From the NCBI GenBank assembly GCA_038025085.1, contig CM076140.1, positions 22,813,501-22,877,500 of the forward strand: DNA of 64,000 nucleotides, read 5' to 3'. Positions 47,621 through 59,240 of this stretch are shown one piece after another. Under the pieces are notes generated by a model. The model saw nothing but the letters and a program-made list of their open reading frames with translations, was not told the origin of the DNA and made no database searches. The stretch's first letter is position 1. Each line of letters opens with the position of its first letter. The stretch is from Tetragonia tetragonoides. Lineage: Eukaryota; Streptophyta; Magnoliopsida; Caryophyllales; Aizoaceae. A program made the translations under genes and the position numbers.

Positions 47621-47630
47621 GTATAAAAAG
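47621..47630 (+). promoter_or_regulatory. TATA box of the antisense PMD gene
   Basis: GTATAAAAAG lies 40 bp after the palindrome array and 257 bp before the ATG. A CT-rich leader (TTCCTCTCTCTTTCTCC) follows, as usual for plant 5' UTRs. Confidence 0.8.
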
Positions 47631-47886
47631 GAAAGGGGGGAGGCCGAAATGGGTCTTCTTCCATTTCGTGCCTTCCTCTCTCTTTCTCCTCCATTTTTTT
47701 TTCAAGCTTTCAACCTCCATCAAAGCCCCTAGCTCCAAATGAGGTTTTCTTGCTCAAATTCTTAGTAGAACTTAATTTTGTTAGTTGTTCTTGTGTTTTT
47801 GAGTGCCAAAACTCAAAATCGTGTGAATTTGTGAGTTTTGTGAGTTTCACTCAAATTTTCAAAAACTCCTTTTTTGCTCTTCATCC

Positions 47887-50800
47887 ATGGCTCCTAAACT
47901 TATAGGAGGTAGGAAAAGGAAGGAGCAAGAGATTGTTGTTCATGAGGCCCCGAATGTTTTCACTCGGGTTTTCGTTTCCGGTATACCCCATCACCAGGTG
48001 GGTGAGCACCGGTTAGTCCAGGACGAGTTCACTCGTAGTGATTTCCATCCTACTGAACGTTGGGAGTCCCACGATCTCGTTTTCAAGAAGAAGGAGCCTT
48101 TGGTACCAAATGTCGGGTATGTCTTTTTTTTTCTTTTCCTCTTTTACACTTAGAAAATCATGTGTAGGCAAACATAGAATTTTTAGGTTGAGAACTGTAG
48201 TGTAGCTAACGTGGAAAAACCAATTTGCGTGAAATTGTTTTTCATGCTAATTTGTGAATTCCCGTAGGTTACTTGTATTATATATATTTTGCATGTGAAG
48301 AATGAATTTGTGTGAAATTCATCTTTAAAGGTGGAAAATAAATTTGTATGAAATTTATTCTCGTTGCAATCATTATTTTTTTTTTTTTGTGAAAACTAAC
48401 TTGAGTGAAGTTTATTTTTATTGTGGTGGTAGATGGTTTTTTGAGCATATTTGTGGAAAATAAACTTGTGTAAAATTCATTCTCTTTAAAATTCACTCTT
48501 GTCATATTGGTTTAGCTCAAAATGCTAAATTTTACAAGTTGTAAAAATTTAGGACTAAACCGAAGAATGGTAGTTGTTACTAGGATCACCTAACTAATTG
48601 TCTTTGCAATTATTGTGTTGTATAGCACGTAGACACTACCTTGCGGGGTTACGGTAGCCTTTCTTGTATCGAGAAAGCCCGTAGGTACGTGACTCCCGCG
48701 GTCAACGCTATTGTGGAGCATTGTGGCTTCGGTCACTTATTAGCGTCCATTGCTTCTGCTGAGCGCTCCGACCGCTTGCTCGTTAGAGGTCTTGTGGAGC
48801 GGTACTGGGATACTACCAGTACTTTTCATTTTCCTATGGGTGAGATCATGATCACCCCTTTCGAGTTCGGTCTCATTTCCGGGCTCCCTTACACCGGTAT
48901 CCCTCTCACTTATGGAGAGGCGAGTAGGGATGACATGGTGGAGATGTTTGGCCTTTTCGGGGCCAATTGGGATGGTATGAAGTACGGACGGACTGACGTC
49001 ATGGTCCAGTTCTTGACCACCCCGAGGAAGCTGAAGAAGGTCACGGCGGAGCAGCATGCTCTCCTTTTCTTGGCGTATGTTCTACCTTGTTCTGTCTTTT
49101 CGGATAAGGCTAGTAGGTACCATGTTCGCTATTTCCCGTGCTTGCAGGATTTGGATAGAGTTGCGGAGTACAATTGGAGTCTTCCCGCATACTCTTGTCT
49201 TCTACGGTGCTTGAGGCAGTCCAGCCGCCTCAGTGGAGAGGAGGGCGCGTCTCGCGTCTCCCTGGTCGGTTATTGGAAGGTTATGGAGGTAATTTCCTTT
49301 TACCCTTCTTATACTTTGTGTTTTTGGCTTTCACTCACAACTTGTGCCTAATCCATGTGCTTTGCATGTCTTAGATTTGGTTTTATGAGCATTTCTTCAA
49401 CCTTGCCCCTCTTCTCGAGGCAGAGGATTTATCCTTTCCGGTGATGCAGACCTGGAAGGGACGGGCATCTTGCCCATTCACTATGCTGCACGCCCTTAGG
49501 GAGGCGATATATCCCTTGACCGCTCAGGATGTAAGTGATTATCGTTTGGGCTTTTATCGTACTTTTCATCCTTTTGTGTGCTCATTCTTTGCTTTTGTAG
49601 GTCGGCTGGTTCCCTTGGAAAGATTACCTCCTGGGTCTCTCGGACCGATTCTTGGGTGCTCGGGAGTATGACCAGAGGAGGATCCTCATTGAGGGTCCTT
49701 TCGGTTTTGAGTGGTTCTTAGGAGAGAGACTGATTAGGCAGACTTTGTCCGACCTTTCGGCTCCGAGGATTCCTTTGGATCCTCCGGATTCTATGCTTTA
49801 TGTTCGTCACCTTACCGTGGAGCAGGTGAGGATGGCCACCGCTGGCGCGAATGCCCTGGAGTATTTGCTTCCGGCTGATCCTGGGGTGGATCTCATGGTG
49901 GCATATACCGAGTTTGCTGAGGCTCGATTGTGCCCTAACTTCTCTACCGACCCAGTAAGTAATGTACTTTTGTTTCTTAATTTCGTTTGGAAATTTAGAA
50001 ATGTGTCTAATATTTTTAAGTTTTGCAGAGTGCTGCGAGTTCTTCGTCGTCTCATGCGACTACTTCTTATCCGCGCCCTACTCCTCCTACCATGTCGGTG
50101 AGTTATACAGGAGCGAACGGGTCACCTCAGGTTCCACTGATTTCTGAGTTTCGTGGCCCTAATGAGGAGGTTGAGAGAATGCCTCTACCAGCTGGTTGTA
50201 GGGGGGTAAGTGAGAATCCAATATAATTTGCAATATTTCCTTTGTGTTTATACTAACTCTTTTCTTTATTTGCATCGTTGGATGCTGCTGAGACACGGAA
50301 GATGTATAGGGGCATGCAGGCCCTTAAGAATTGGATTTCCAGATTCGCGTATCGGAGTGTATGCACGAATCGTCGGTCCGACGTTCGAGAGGTATGTTCA
50401 TTTCAAGTGATAGTGCTTGGTTTGAATTTTTTGTAATTTTCTGACCTTGAGCTTATTTTGCAGCCTGTTCCTGTGATGAGGCCACCTAGGCCTCCAGTTA
50501 TTCGTGCTCCGGAGTTGTTGTCTACACCGCAGCGTCCTCCTCCTAGGCAGGAGAGTACGGAGGTGCGTCAAGGGACGCCTCGAGCCAGAGTGGATACGGG
50601 GAACCCGCCCCAAGTGCCTTATCTTCCGCAGTGGCCTGCACCGCCTCCCTGTATGGGGTATCCGGGCTATCACATGCCTATGTATCATCCGGTCCCTCCG
50701 AGGGGTTCCTGGAGTCGGGAGAGTACGGGGTATGGCGGCTATCCCGGCATGTCGGAGCCACCGCTTCATCTGTTGGATCCCACTTACTTGACGGGTTCAC

Positions 50801-50922
50801 TGTTTGCTTTTGACCCTAGAGCTTGGGCAATGTCTCAACCCGGTCCTTCAGGTACTCCATCATTGAGTGGACACGGAGAGTCATCTCAGGCGGGTTCGAG
50901 TACTGGCGAAGATGACCAGTGA
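47887..50922 (+). CDS. Plant Mobile Domain (PMD) protein, seven-exon gene antisense within the Tat element
   Basis: Exons: 47887-48102 (tentative donor), 48626-49288, 49375-49530, 49601-49954, 50029-50205, 50293-50391 and 50464-50922 (TGA). Every exon is a whole number of codons and every junction is phase 0 with GT-AG ends, predicting about 706 residues without any stop. The PMD core is in exons 2-4: FHFPMGEIMITPFEFGLISG, EQHALLFLAYVLPCSVFSDK, HVRYFPCLQDLDRVAEYNW, GYWKVME/IWFYEHFFNLAP. The N-terminus has a basic GGRKRKEQE. The C-terminal exon is Pro-rich and low complexity. PMD is a plant family shared by transposons and host silencing-related proteins; its biochemical role is unclear. A TATA box and palindrome array lie upstream. 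Introns in this orientation are not removed from the element's own RNA, which explains their survival. The exon 1 donor is the weak point: the alternative GGGTATGT gives a phase clash. Confidence 0.88.
48103..48625 (+). other. Intron 1 of the PMD gene
   Basis: AT-rich and T-rich, ending GTGTTGTATAG. It holds repeated TGTGAAATT/AATTTGTGTGAAATTC motifs (48230-48490) and no ORF of interest. Confidence 0.7.
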
Positions 50923-51351
50923 TATTTATTGTAGTGCATTTTGAACTTTCGGGCTTGTATTAAACCTGCTATAAATATTGCATTTTATTCACGCACAAAA
51001 ATATCACGCAAATGCCCATATGTGAATTTAATCATCTAATTTCCGAATGGGAAATCACAAATCACGATATCTGAGAATTTAGGATTTTCGAGAATTTAGC
51101 ACATTTGGGGTACCCCTTCCCCTAAAAAATAAAAATAAAGTAAAGAAAAAGAAAATAGGAAAAGATAATTAAAAAGGGGAAAATATTAATAAAGAAAATA
51201 AAGAATCAGAAAATAAAAGGAATAAAGAGTGGAACTTGATAATCAGAATAAAAAGAATGAAAGAAAATAAAAAGGGAATAAATAGAAAAGTGGCAAGAGC
51301 CAAAATTAAGGTAAGGAAAATCTAAGAAAAGTCTCGCGAAGTTGCACATCA
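50923..51351. other. Spacer between the two antisense genes
   Basis: Presumed PMD 3' UTR, followed by an A/G-rich stretch (51120-51330). No ORF. Confidence 0.6.
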
Positions 51352-51496
51352 GGCGCCTATACAGGGTGATTCCTAGAGCTCCTAGCGGCTGTGCTAGAGC
51401 TCCAGCGGTTACCGCTTGTCCCAATGGTCATGCTACTGGCTGGAGCGGCTCCGCCGCTCGTCCTAACAGCTAAGCCGTCCGGACTAACTGAGAGGC
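51352..51496. promoter_or_regulatory. Palindrome array upstream of the second antisense gene
   Basis: Units at 51385, 51405, 51424, 51445, 51466 and 51487, about 21 bp apart, include AGCGGTTACCGCT and AGCGGCTCCGCCGCT. A TATA-like CTATATAG follows at 51565-51572 and the ATG at 51660. Confidence 0.82.
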
Positions 51497-51659
51497 CGCC
51501 TGGCCCCTTTTACTTCGGCTGTCTGAATTTCCTTAATTTTTTGACGAGAATCCAACCGTGACCTCTATATAGTCGGGTTTCCTCTTCTTCTCTTCTTACC
51601 ACTTACTTTGAGCTCCTAGAGAGAGAAAATTCCTTGAGAGAAAATCCTTAATCTTAACA

Positions 51660-53180
51660 ATGGTGAACTTTGATGATGTCTTTAATGCTTGGCTTGCCTC
51701 CATGACTGTAGAGGAGACGTTAGAGTTTATCCCTTTCCATCTTAATGTCTTCTTTCACCTCAAACAAGTTAAACTTTTGTGGGACTTTCTTCATGCTTCC
51801 ATTGAGTTTTGGGACCCAAAGTTCCATGTTTTTCGTTTTGGTGCTCATGAGATGTTCCCGTTGGTGGAGGAGTTCTCCGATATCATTGGCTTTCCAACCG
51901 AAAGCCCTCCTGCCGTTCCTTACTTTGGAATGGTTTTGCGGGTGATTTTCAAAGATACCTCGGGTTGTCCCCTCGTCAAGTGGGTCAAGTGCTTCATGGT
52001 GAGGATGTTGATCTTGCCAATCTCGTGACTTTCTTCACCTCTAGGGCCCGGGATGCGATGGATATGAGGTACAAGAAACGTGCCTTTGTATTTTGCCTCC
52101 TCCATCGTTATTTATTCGTGGGTGGTAATGAAGACGCTCTTATTCCATCCGAAAAGAAGTCTACCATCAATAGGGGTAAAGCTTGCCTTCTTAGGGTAAC
52201 CGAGCAAATTCAATGGGATAGATCTCCTATGCACTTGGTTGTGGGAGAGACAATCCTTGCCTTAGATAGGCTCAAGAGCAATCCTCAAGAGTCTTTCACA
52301 GGGAGCCCTTTACTCATTCAAGTATGTTTTTGTGATAAAGCCTTAATCTTTGTGGATTTAACTTTATGTGGTGAAATTCTCATCTTGTATTGACTTGAAT
52401 TTTCCATTTGTTGTTTTTGTGTAGATATGGATTCAAGAGAGACTCCACCTGCTTGAGGCTCCCATTGACACTAGGAAGTTCCTCCCTAAGCACTTTCCGG
52501 CGAGGCGCCGAAAGTTCTCCGAATCCTCTCGGGAGGAGTGGATAGCATATTCCTACACCGACATCCTACCACCAAAATTGTAGGGTGTAGTGAGAATGTG
52601 CCCTTTACGAGGATCATTGGTTTGTATACTTTGACATTCTTCCTACCGAACCGCCTCCTCCGCGAATACGGCTTAAGGCAAAGGTCCCGATTATAAGTTG
52701 CGAGCCTCCTTGCCAAAGGCCTTTAACGTCCTCTTTAGTGTCTAATTAGGAATGACACTGGAACCGTCGAGTTTGGACTAAGCCAGTATACCCGCATTCA
52801 AACGGGTTATCTAACTTTTATGAGGAATGGATTTGGAGCGGTGATCATCAAGTCAACCAAAGGCTCCTAGAAGAGGAAGAAAGAGCTGTTCAAAGCCCGC
52901 AATATAATGAGTCAAGCGGTATAAGGATAACTCCCATTGATAGGCCCAGTAAGCCTTCCAAGCCCCAAACTAAGGGTAAGGGAAAAGATAAGGCTAAAGC
53001 CCAATCTAAGAAGAGGAAGAATCCGGCCCATCCGACCAAACAAGTAGCTCCACTTAGGCCCAATGATCATGAGGCCTCCTCTAGCTATGGTAGGGAAAGA
53101 TGGGCTCCAAAAGAACGAATGGAACTTGATGAGCCTAGCGAGCCCGTCCAAGAGCCCGAAATTAAAGACAAGGAGGAGTA
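51660..53180 (+). pseudogene. Second antisense gene of the Tat element (DUF7745-like), frameshifted
   Basis: It starts MVNFDDVFNAWLASMTVEET and contains FRFGAHEMFPLVEEFSDIIG. A one-base shift near 51960 moves the frame to RQVGQVLHGEDVDLANLVTFF and YKKRAFVFCLLHRYLFVGG. An intron with GT-AG ends is likely at 52322-52425; exon 2 reads IWIQERLHLLEAPIDTRKF, then a stop near 52580. The C-terminal part (to TAG at 53180) is a basic, Lys-rich tail (KGKGKDKAKAQSKKRKNP). The FRFG-HE-EEF pattern recalls a domain seen in plant retroelement ORFs. The name is from memory and unsure. It converges on pol, with 432 bp between the ends. Confidence 0.65.
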
Positions 53181-53612
53181 GTCCACCTCTAATTGTCTAG
53201 CAAATCTTGCTTTTTTGTGCTTAGTAGTATAATTCAAATAATGGGTTTGCATGCCCAAGTAGATGTAGTTTAGAATTGCCCTTTTATTTTTATTATTATT
53301 TTTGCACTTATTTTTTTTTATTAGAGCATGTAATGGACTTTAGCCATATTAATGAAAGACTTGCTTACTTCTGCATTAATCAAATGGATTAAAACTCCCT
53401 TAGAGATTTATTTTGTTAAAGTGGCGAGGCCCAAGTTATATGGGTTACCTACATATCCATGCGGAATCAGGACAATGTAGTTCGTAAAACCAAATCTGGT
53501 TATTTTATTTTATTTTATTTTATTTTTTTCGATAGTGGGCCCCGCGTGGACGGGTTTGACCGATTTTTACTTGGACTTGGTGCCTTAGTGGGCTCTCTCA
53601 AAGATTTAATGT
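53181..53612. other. Convergent spacer between the second antisense gene and pol
   Basis: Contains a TTTTA repeat (53500-53527). No gene. Confidence 0.6.
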
Positions 53613-55670
53613 TTATGCATAGAATCGCTTAAGTTGGTCCATATTTGTGAGTTGAGTGAACTCGTTGCCGTCTAAATCCATTAACTTTACCACTTCACCG
53701 GATAGTATTGTCTTGATAATGTATGGGCCGGCCCAATTAGGCTTGAACTTTCCCCGAGGGCCGACTATAATTGGTCTTACCTCTTTTAGGACTAAGTCTC
53801 CTTCTTTTAGTCCTCTAGCCTTGAATCGTTGATCAAAATATTTTGCCATCCTTGCTTGGTAGACATGACCGTAATGTAGGGCATTTAGTCGTCTTTCATC
53901 TAGCAAGACCAATTGGTCATACCGGGCTTGGACCCAATCTACTTCGGGTAATTCACTTTCCAAAGCTATCCTTAAGGAAGGGATTTCTACCTCGACTGGG
54001 AGTACCGCCTCCATTCCATATACTAAAGAATAAGGCGTTGCTCCTGTTGAGGATGAATAGTAGTTCTATATCCCCATAAGGCGAATTGTAGCTTGTCGGG
54101 CCAATCTTCGTAGTTTTCCGTCATCTTAGCTATCATTTGCTTTACGTTCTTGTTTGCGGATTCTACGGCTCCATTCATTTGTGGCCTATAAGGTGAAGAC
54201 TGTCGATGTTGAATTTTCAACTTAGTGAAAAGTTCGGCAACATCCTTTTTGAATTGGGTCTCGTATCACTTATGATTTCGTGGGGTACTCCATATTTGGT
54301 AATGATGTTGTCATGTATGAACTTTGCCACGTGCTTTGACGCTATTCTTGAATACGCACGAGCTTCAACCCATTTGGTAAAATAATCTATCGCGACTAGT
54401 ATGTATTCATGGCCTCCTTTTCCTGTAGGGGAGATTTTTCCAATGATGTCAATGCCCCATGCAGAGAACGGCCATGGTGAGGTGAATGTATGTCGAGGAG
54501 TAGGAGGTCTATGTTGTAAATTGGCGTGGAATTGGCAGCGTGTGCACTTTCTCACGTACTAAATGCAGTCCTTTCCATTGTAGTCAAATAGTATCCTTGC
54601 CTTAGGATTTTCTTGACCAAGGCCAGTCCATCCATATGAGGACCACATACACTATTATGTATGTCGCTCATGACTTTGCTTGCTTCACGTTCCTTTAAAC
54701 ATAGAAGACTTAGCCCTTGTGGTGTCTTTTTATAAAGTTTGCCTTGCACATGTTTTTATTGCGCGGCTAGTCTTCTTAAAGCCCTTTGTGCCCTAGGTGT
54801 TAATTGTGGAGGGTAATTGCCTTTGGCTAATAGATTGAGAATGTCGGTAAACCATTCCTCTTCTTCCTCCTCATTGGCGCATACCTCGAGTGCATTACAA
54901 AAGGCGGGCTCAGTGCGCCTTTGAATATGAATGGGCATGATGATTACATCATCTGGAATATTTATCATGGAGGCCATCTTTGCTAAGGCATCCACGAGCT
55001 GGTTGTCATCTCTAGGAAGGTATGTAAAACGGATGTGAGTGAAATACTTGGCTATCTTTTCGAGATATTCTTGGTAAGGTTCCAGGGATTCGCTTTTCAC
55101 TCTCCACTTTTTGGAGACTTGATTTATGATGAGAGTTGAGTCTCCATATACCTTTAGGTCCTTAATTTGTAGTTCTATTGCCGCTTCTAAACCAATGATG
55201 CGTGCTTCATATTCGGCGCCGTTGTTAGTTACCTCGTGGTCTAGTTTGACGGCTATGGGAGTATGCGCGCCTTCTGGGCTGACTAATAATACTCCTACGC
55301 CATAACCTTTTTGGTTTGATGCTCTATCAAAGTATAAATGCCAGGCGCTTTCTTCGACATTCATTATTCCTTCATCGGGAAAGTCATGTGTGGCATCTTC
55401 GCTACTAACTGGGTTTTCAGCAAGATGTTCAGAAATGGCATGTCCTTTGATCACCTTTTGGTGTTCAAAAGTTAGATCGAATTCTGAAAGCATGACAGTC
55501 CACCTTGCTATTCTTCCACTAAGAATGGGTTTTTCGAACAAGTACTTTAGTGGATTCATTCTTGACTTTATATGGATAGAATGTTGTAGCATGTAGTGTC
55601 GAAGCTTCTTTGTTGCAGTGACCAATGGGAGCCACGTCTGCTCTAGTGTGGAGTAGCGTGTTTCGTATAC
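53613..55670 (-). pseudogene. Tat-type Pol: RNase H, archaeal-type RNase H, integrase
   Basis: From 55670: RT/RNase H C-terminus (ETRYSTLEQ, ATKKLRHYML). The second RNase H follows with its acidic residues in LYFDRAS, NNGAEYEA, YGDSTLIINQ and NQLVDALAKMAS. The integrase has a zinc finger (CTRCQ), core WGIDIIGKI, EIISDTRPNSK and the Glu in NGAVESANKNVKQM. It ends with the GPRGKFKPNWAGPYII tail and stop at 53613. Frames change at about 54750, 54555 and 54220, so at least three frameshifts plus stops inactivate it. The upstream RT is cut off by the LINE. Confidence 0.9.
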
Positions 55671-55960
55671 TAAGAATTTATTGTTTTTTTGTATAAAAGA
55701 TAGATAATTGCATTAAAACGAGAACAATCAAATACAACCTAAAGGCGATAGAGCTAGATAGGCCACCTACTAGGTAGGGTTCCCTCTAATCTCTATCCAT
55801 GATCATCTACTTACACAAAACCAAACAACTATAACCTGACCCAACCAATAACTACAACCAAAACAAGCAACATATTAGACCTAAACAATTTTGCATAACA
55901 AAACTACACACAAGCTACTATTTTTGAGCCTCCTGCATACACAAGTTTTGCTGTATAAAC

Positions 55961-58900
55961 TTACAGCAAGCTATTCAAGAAATTTTTGTCCCTGCCTGAC
56001 GTTTTCCTTGACCTGCATCCTGCAATTCTTGCTCTGATAGCAAACTTCACCTGTTGTATCACAAAATCATCAGCGAAAAAGCCATTGTTGAAGCAGATAG
56101 CATTTCTTGTTCTCCATAGCCAGTAGGTGAGGGCAGCCACAACAGCTGCAATGACTTCTCTTCTCAGTTTACAGCCCTTTTGCCTTGCAGTTGCAGTCCA
56201 ATTCATAATACCCTCAATTGTACATGCAGTAGCATTGCACCCTATCCATCTCTTAATTTCCCCCAAAAGCATGCTAGCTCTTGAACATTCAAAGAACAGA
56301 TGTTTATGGGACTCTTCATGACCATTACACAGAACACAATCAGTATTCCCAAAGAAGAAGCCCATGTTCTTCAGTCTATCCCTAGTCAGTAGCTTCTTGG
56401 CGTGAGCTAGCCATAAAAAGAAGCTGTGTCTGGGTTAATTCAGCTTGCCCCATATAAAATTAGCATGCCTAGACTTAGGAATTTCCTCGATCAGATAATC
56501 ATACCCACTGCTTATTGTATATTTGCCATGTGCTGTTAGAGACCAAGAACTGTCATCGATCTCTGTATGCCTGCACAAACAGATGCTTATTCTTGTTCAA
56601 ATGCATCCATGCCCAGCTATAATCCTGTTTAGGAACATACTGCCAAAAGGGAGTGCCCTTCAAGTAAACCCCATTTATCCATTTCACCCACATATTATCT
56701 TTTTTTGATGCAAGATCCCAGACATGTTTTCCATTCAAGGCATAATTAAAGTTCTTGCAATGCTTGAAGCTCAAACCCCCATTTTTCCTTGGCCTACACA
56801 CCAAATCCCAGGCAACCAGGCTACTTTTCCTCTTCTGCTCATTTTCAGACCAAAGAAACTGCCTACATTTGGCCTCAATATCCTTCATCACACCAGTTGG
56901 AAATATGAAAATACTTGACCAATAGACATGTAAAGAGAGAAGCACTGAGTTAATCAATTGAGCCCTCCCTGCATAAGAAATGTTTTTAGAAGCCCAGATA
57001 TTCAGCCTCTTTGTTATTTTATCAACCAGACATACACAATCCAACTTGCTCCATTTGGAGGGTGATAAGGATACTCCCAAATATTTCATTGGGAACTCCC
57101 CTTCATGGAAACCTGAGAGCTGTAATAACTTGTTCCTGACTTCACTAGGTACTCCTGCAATGTACATATAGGACTTGCTGGTATTAGCCTTCAACCTTGT
57201 TACTTGAGAGAAGTATGAGAAGCACTCCATAACTCGAGTAACTGAGACTTCATTAGCTTTGCAGAAGACCATAAGGTCATCTGCAAAACATAGGTGGTTA
57301 AGTTTCACATTCTTGCTGAATCCATTGTCAGTACTCAACAGTTTAAGCAGCCTAGATAAGTACTCCATAACAAGTACAAAAAGCAATAGTGATACAGGGT
57401 CACCCTGTCTTATGCCTCTCTTAGCCTCAAAGTAACCATCACTAGTCCCATTCAAGCTAATGGAGAAACTAGCTGTCTGAACACAGGCTAAAATCCAGTC
57501 ACTGAACTTCTTGGGAAATCTGTACCCCTCAAGCATCTCTTCTAAGAACTCCCAGTGAATTGTATCATATGCTTTTCGAAGATCAATCTTCATCAAGCAT
57601 CTAGCAGGAGCATTTCTTCTTCTATAGTGTCTGATTAAGTCTTGGCAGATCATAATATTGTGCACAATTGATCTATCAGCTACAAAAGCCCCTTGATTAA
57701 GAGAAATTAAATCAGGGAGGACCCTAGCTAATCTCCCACAAAGAATCTTAGATATAAACTTATAGACTGTACTGCAACAAGCAATAGGTCTGAAATCAGA
57801 AGCCAGTTCAGGGTTTGCAACCTTAGGCACTAGGCACAAGTTGGTGGAGTTAACTTGTTTTAACATCTTTGCAGAGGAGAAAAAGTCTTTTATTGCATTG
57901 CATACATCCTTCCCCACTACTTCCCAAGCATCTCTGATCCCAAAACCATCAGGGCCTGGGCTCTTGTCAATATCAATATCATACATTGCATCTCTGATCT
58001 CCTTGTCTGTAACTTGCTGTATCAAAGCCATTTGCTGTCCCATATTCAGTGTATAACCGGAAGTGAAGACAAAGTCAGCTTCTTGCACTCTATTTCCTTC
58101 TTTAACACCAAGCATCCCTTTGTAAAAAGAATGCAACTCATTCATAACATGTTGCTGATCAGAAAGGACATCACCTGCTTCATTTTTCAGAGTGTAGATC
58201 CTATTCTGCTGGTATCTTTTTTTCAAAATTGAGTCAAAGAATCTGGTATTATCATCACCCAGTTGCACCCACTTCATTTTTCCTTTTTGCTTCAAAAAAG
58301 CTTCAGCTGCAGTATTAACCTCCCAGAACTTCAATCTTGCTATTTTCTCCTCATTTTGTAATGTTGATTTTGAAAGGTGCTTATTTGCTTCAAGCTGAGC
58401 TTGTTGCATCTTAGCTCTAGACTCCTCAACACTAGACAAAATATCAGAGTACTCCCTCTTGTTGAGTTTCCTCAAACCAATTCTCACATTTTTGAGTTTT
58501 TGGCACAATTGGAACATCTTTGTGCCATTACTCTCAATTTGCCAAGCCTGCCTGACCAGATTTATGAACCCATCATTTTTATTCCACATATTAAAATATC
58601 TTAATTTACCTAGTCTCTTGATCCTACTAGGTGCAAGGTTAATGTCTACGGGAGAGTGATCAGATACACCTCCAGGTAAAAAACTTACAGAGCATTGATC
58701 AAAATCCTGCAACCACTGGCAATTTGCAAATACCCAGTCAATTTTCGAGTACGCCCTCACTTCATTTTCATGTCTATTATTCCATGTGTATTTGCACCCT
58801 GTCCAACCAAGTTCAGTAACCAAGCAATGATCTAGACAGTCATGGAAATCCACAAGTTCAGAATGAGTGACACCCACCCCACCCTATCTGTCTTCTTTTT

Positions 58901-59240
58901 TGAAAACATTATTGAAATACCCTGCTATCAACCAGGGACCATTACAACTACTAGCAAAATTCTTCAAATCCATCCATAACACCTTTCTCTCCTCCTTTTC
59001 ATTCAAACCATAAACAATTCTAAGAAAGAATTGTTTATTTAGGTTCAAGTTAGTGATTTTGACACTAACTAATTGAGCAGAAGAGTAGACAATATTAACA
59101 TAAAAAATTTGTGGCAGCCATCTCAACCAGATCCTACCTAAGTAATGCTCAGTGAAGAGTAGACAATATTATTCACTCTGCAAAAATGAGTTGCCTCTTT
59201 TTGCTTATTAGGGCCATTGAGCCCTCTGACATTTCATATG
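55961..59240 (-). pseudogene. LINE ORF2: endonuclease, reverse transcriptase, zinc-binding domain
   Basis: The start near 59240 reads NVRGLNGPNKQKEATHF. The endonuclease has IAGYFNN, where the usual Asp of GDFN is Tyr, then a stop (58884-58886), and later an intact SDHSPV. A 774-codon open stretch (58877-56553) carries the RT: IDIDKSPGPDGFG, LVPKVANPELASDFRPIACC, KIDLRKAYDTIHW, GIRQGDPVS and FADDLMVF. A frameshift near 56570 and a stop near 56435 precede the zinc-binding region (CVLCNGHEESHKHLFFEC). The RT domain itself looks intact. Confidence 0.88.

Larger units (their letters stand above)
44943..55676 (-). mobile_element. Tat-type Ty3/gypsy retrotransposon carrying two antisense genes, 3' part
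   Basis: On the minus strand: pol (RNase H, archaeal-type RNase H, integrase; 55670-53613), a 7.1 kb segment, then the 3' LTR (44943-46486) with a purine-rich tract before it. The second RNase H after the first is the hallmark of the Tat/Ogre branch. The 7.1 kb segment holds two plus-strand genes (47887-50922 and 51660-53180), each with its own promoter. The 5' part is separated by a LINE inserted at about 55677 and lies outside the window. Pol is broken by frameshifts and stops. Confidence 0.85.

Noticed and set aside
50398..50769. Arg/His-rich minus-strand ORF over the last PMD exon
   Set aside because: Shadow of the Pro-rich coding exon.
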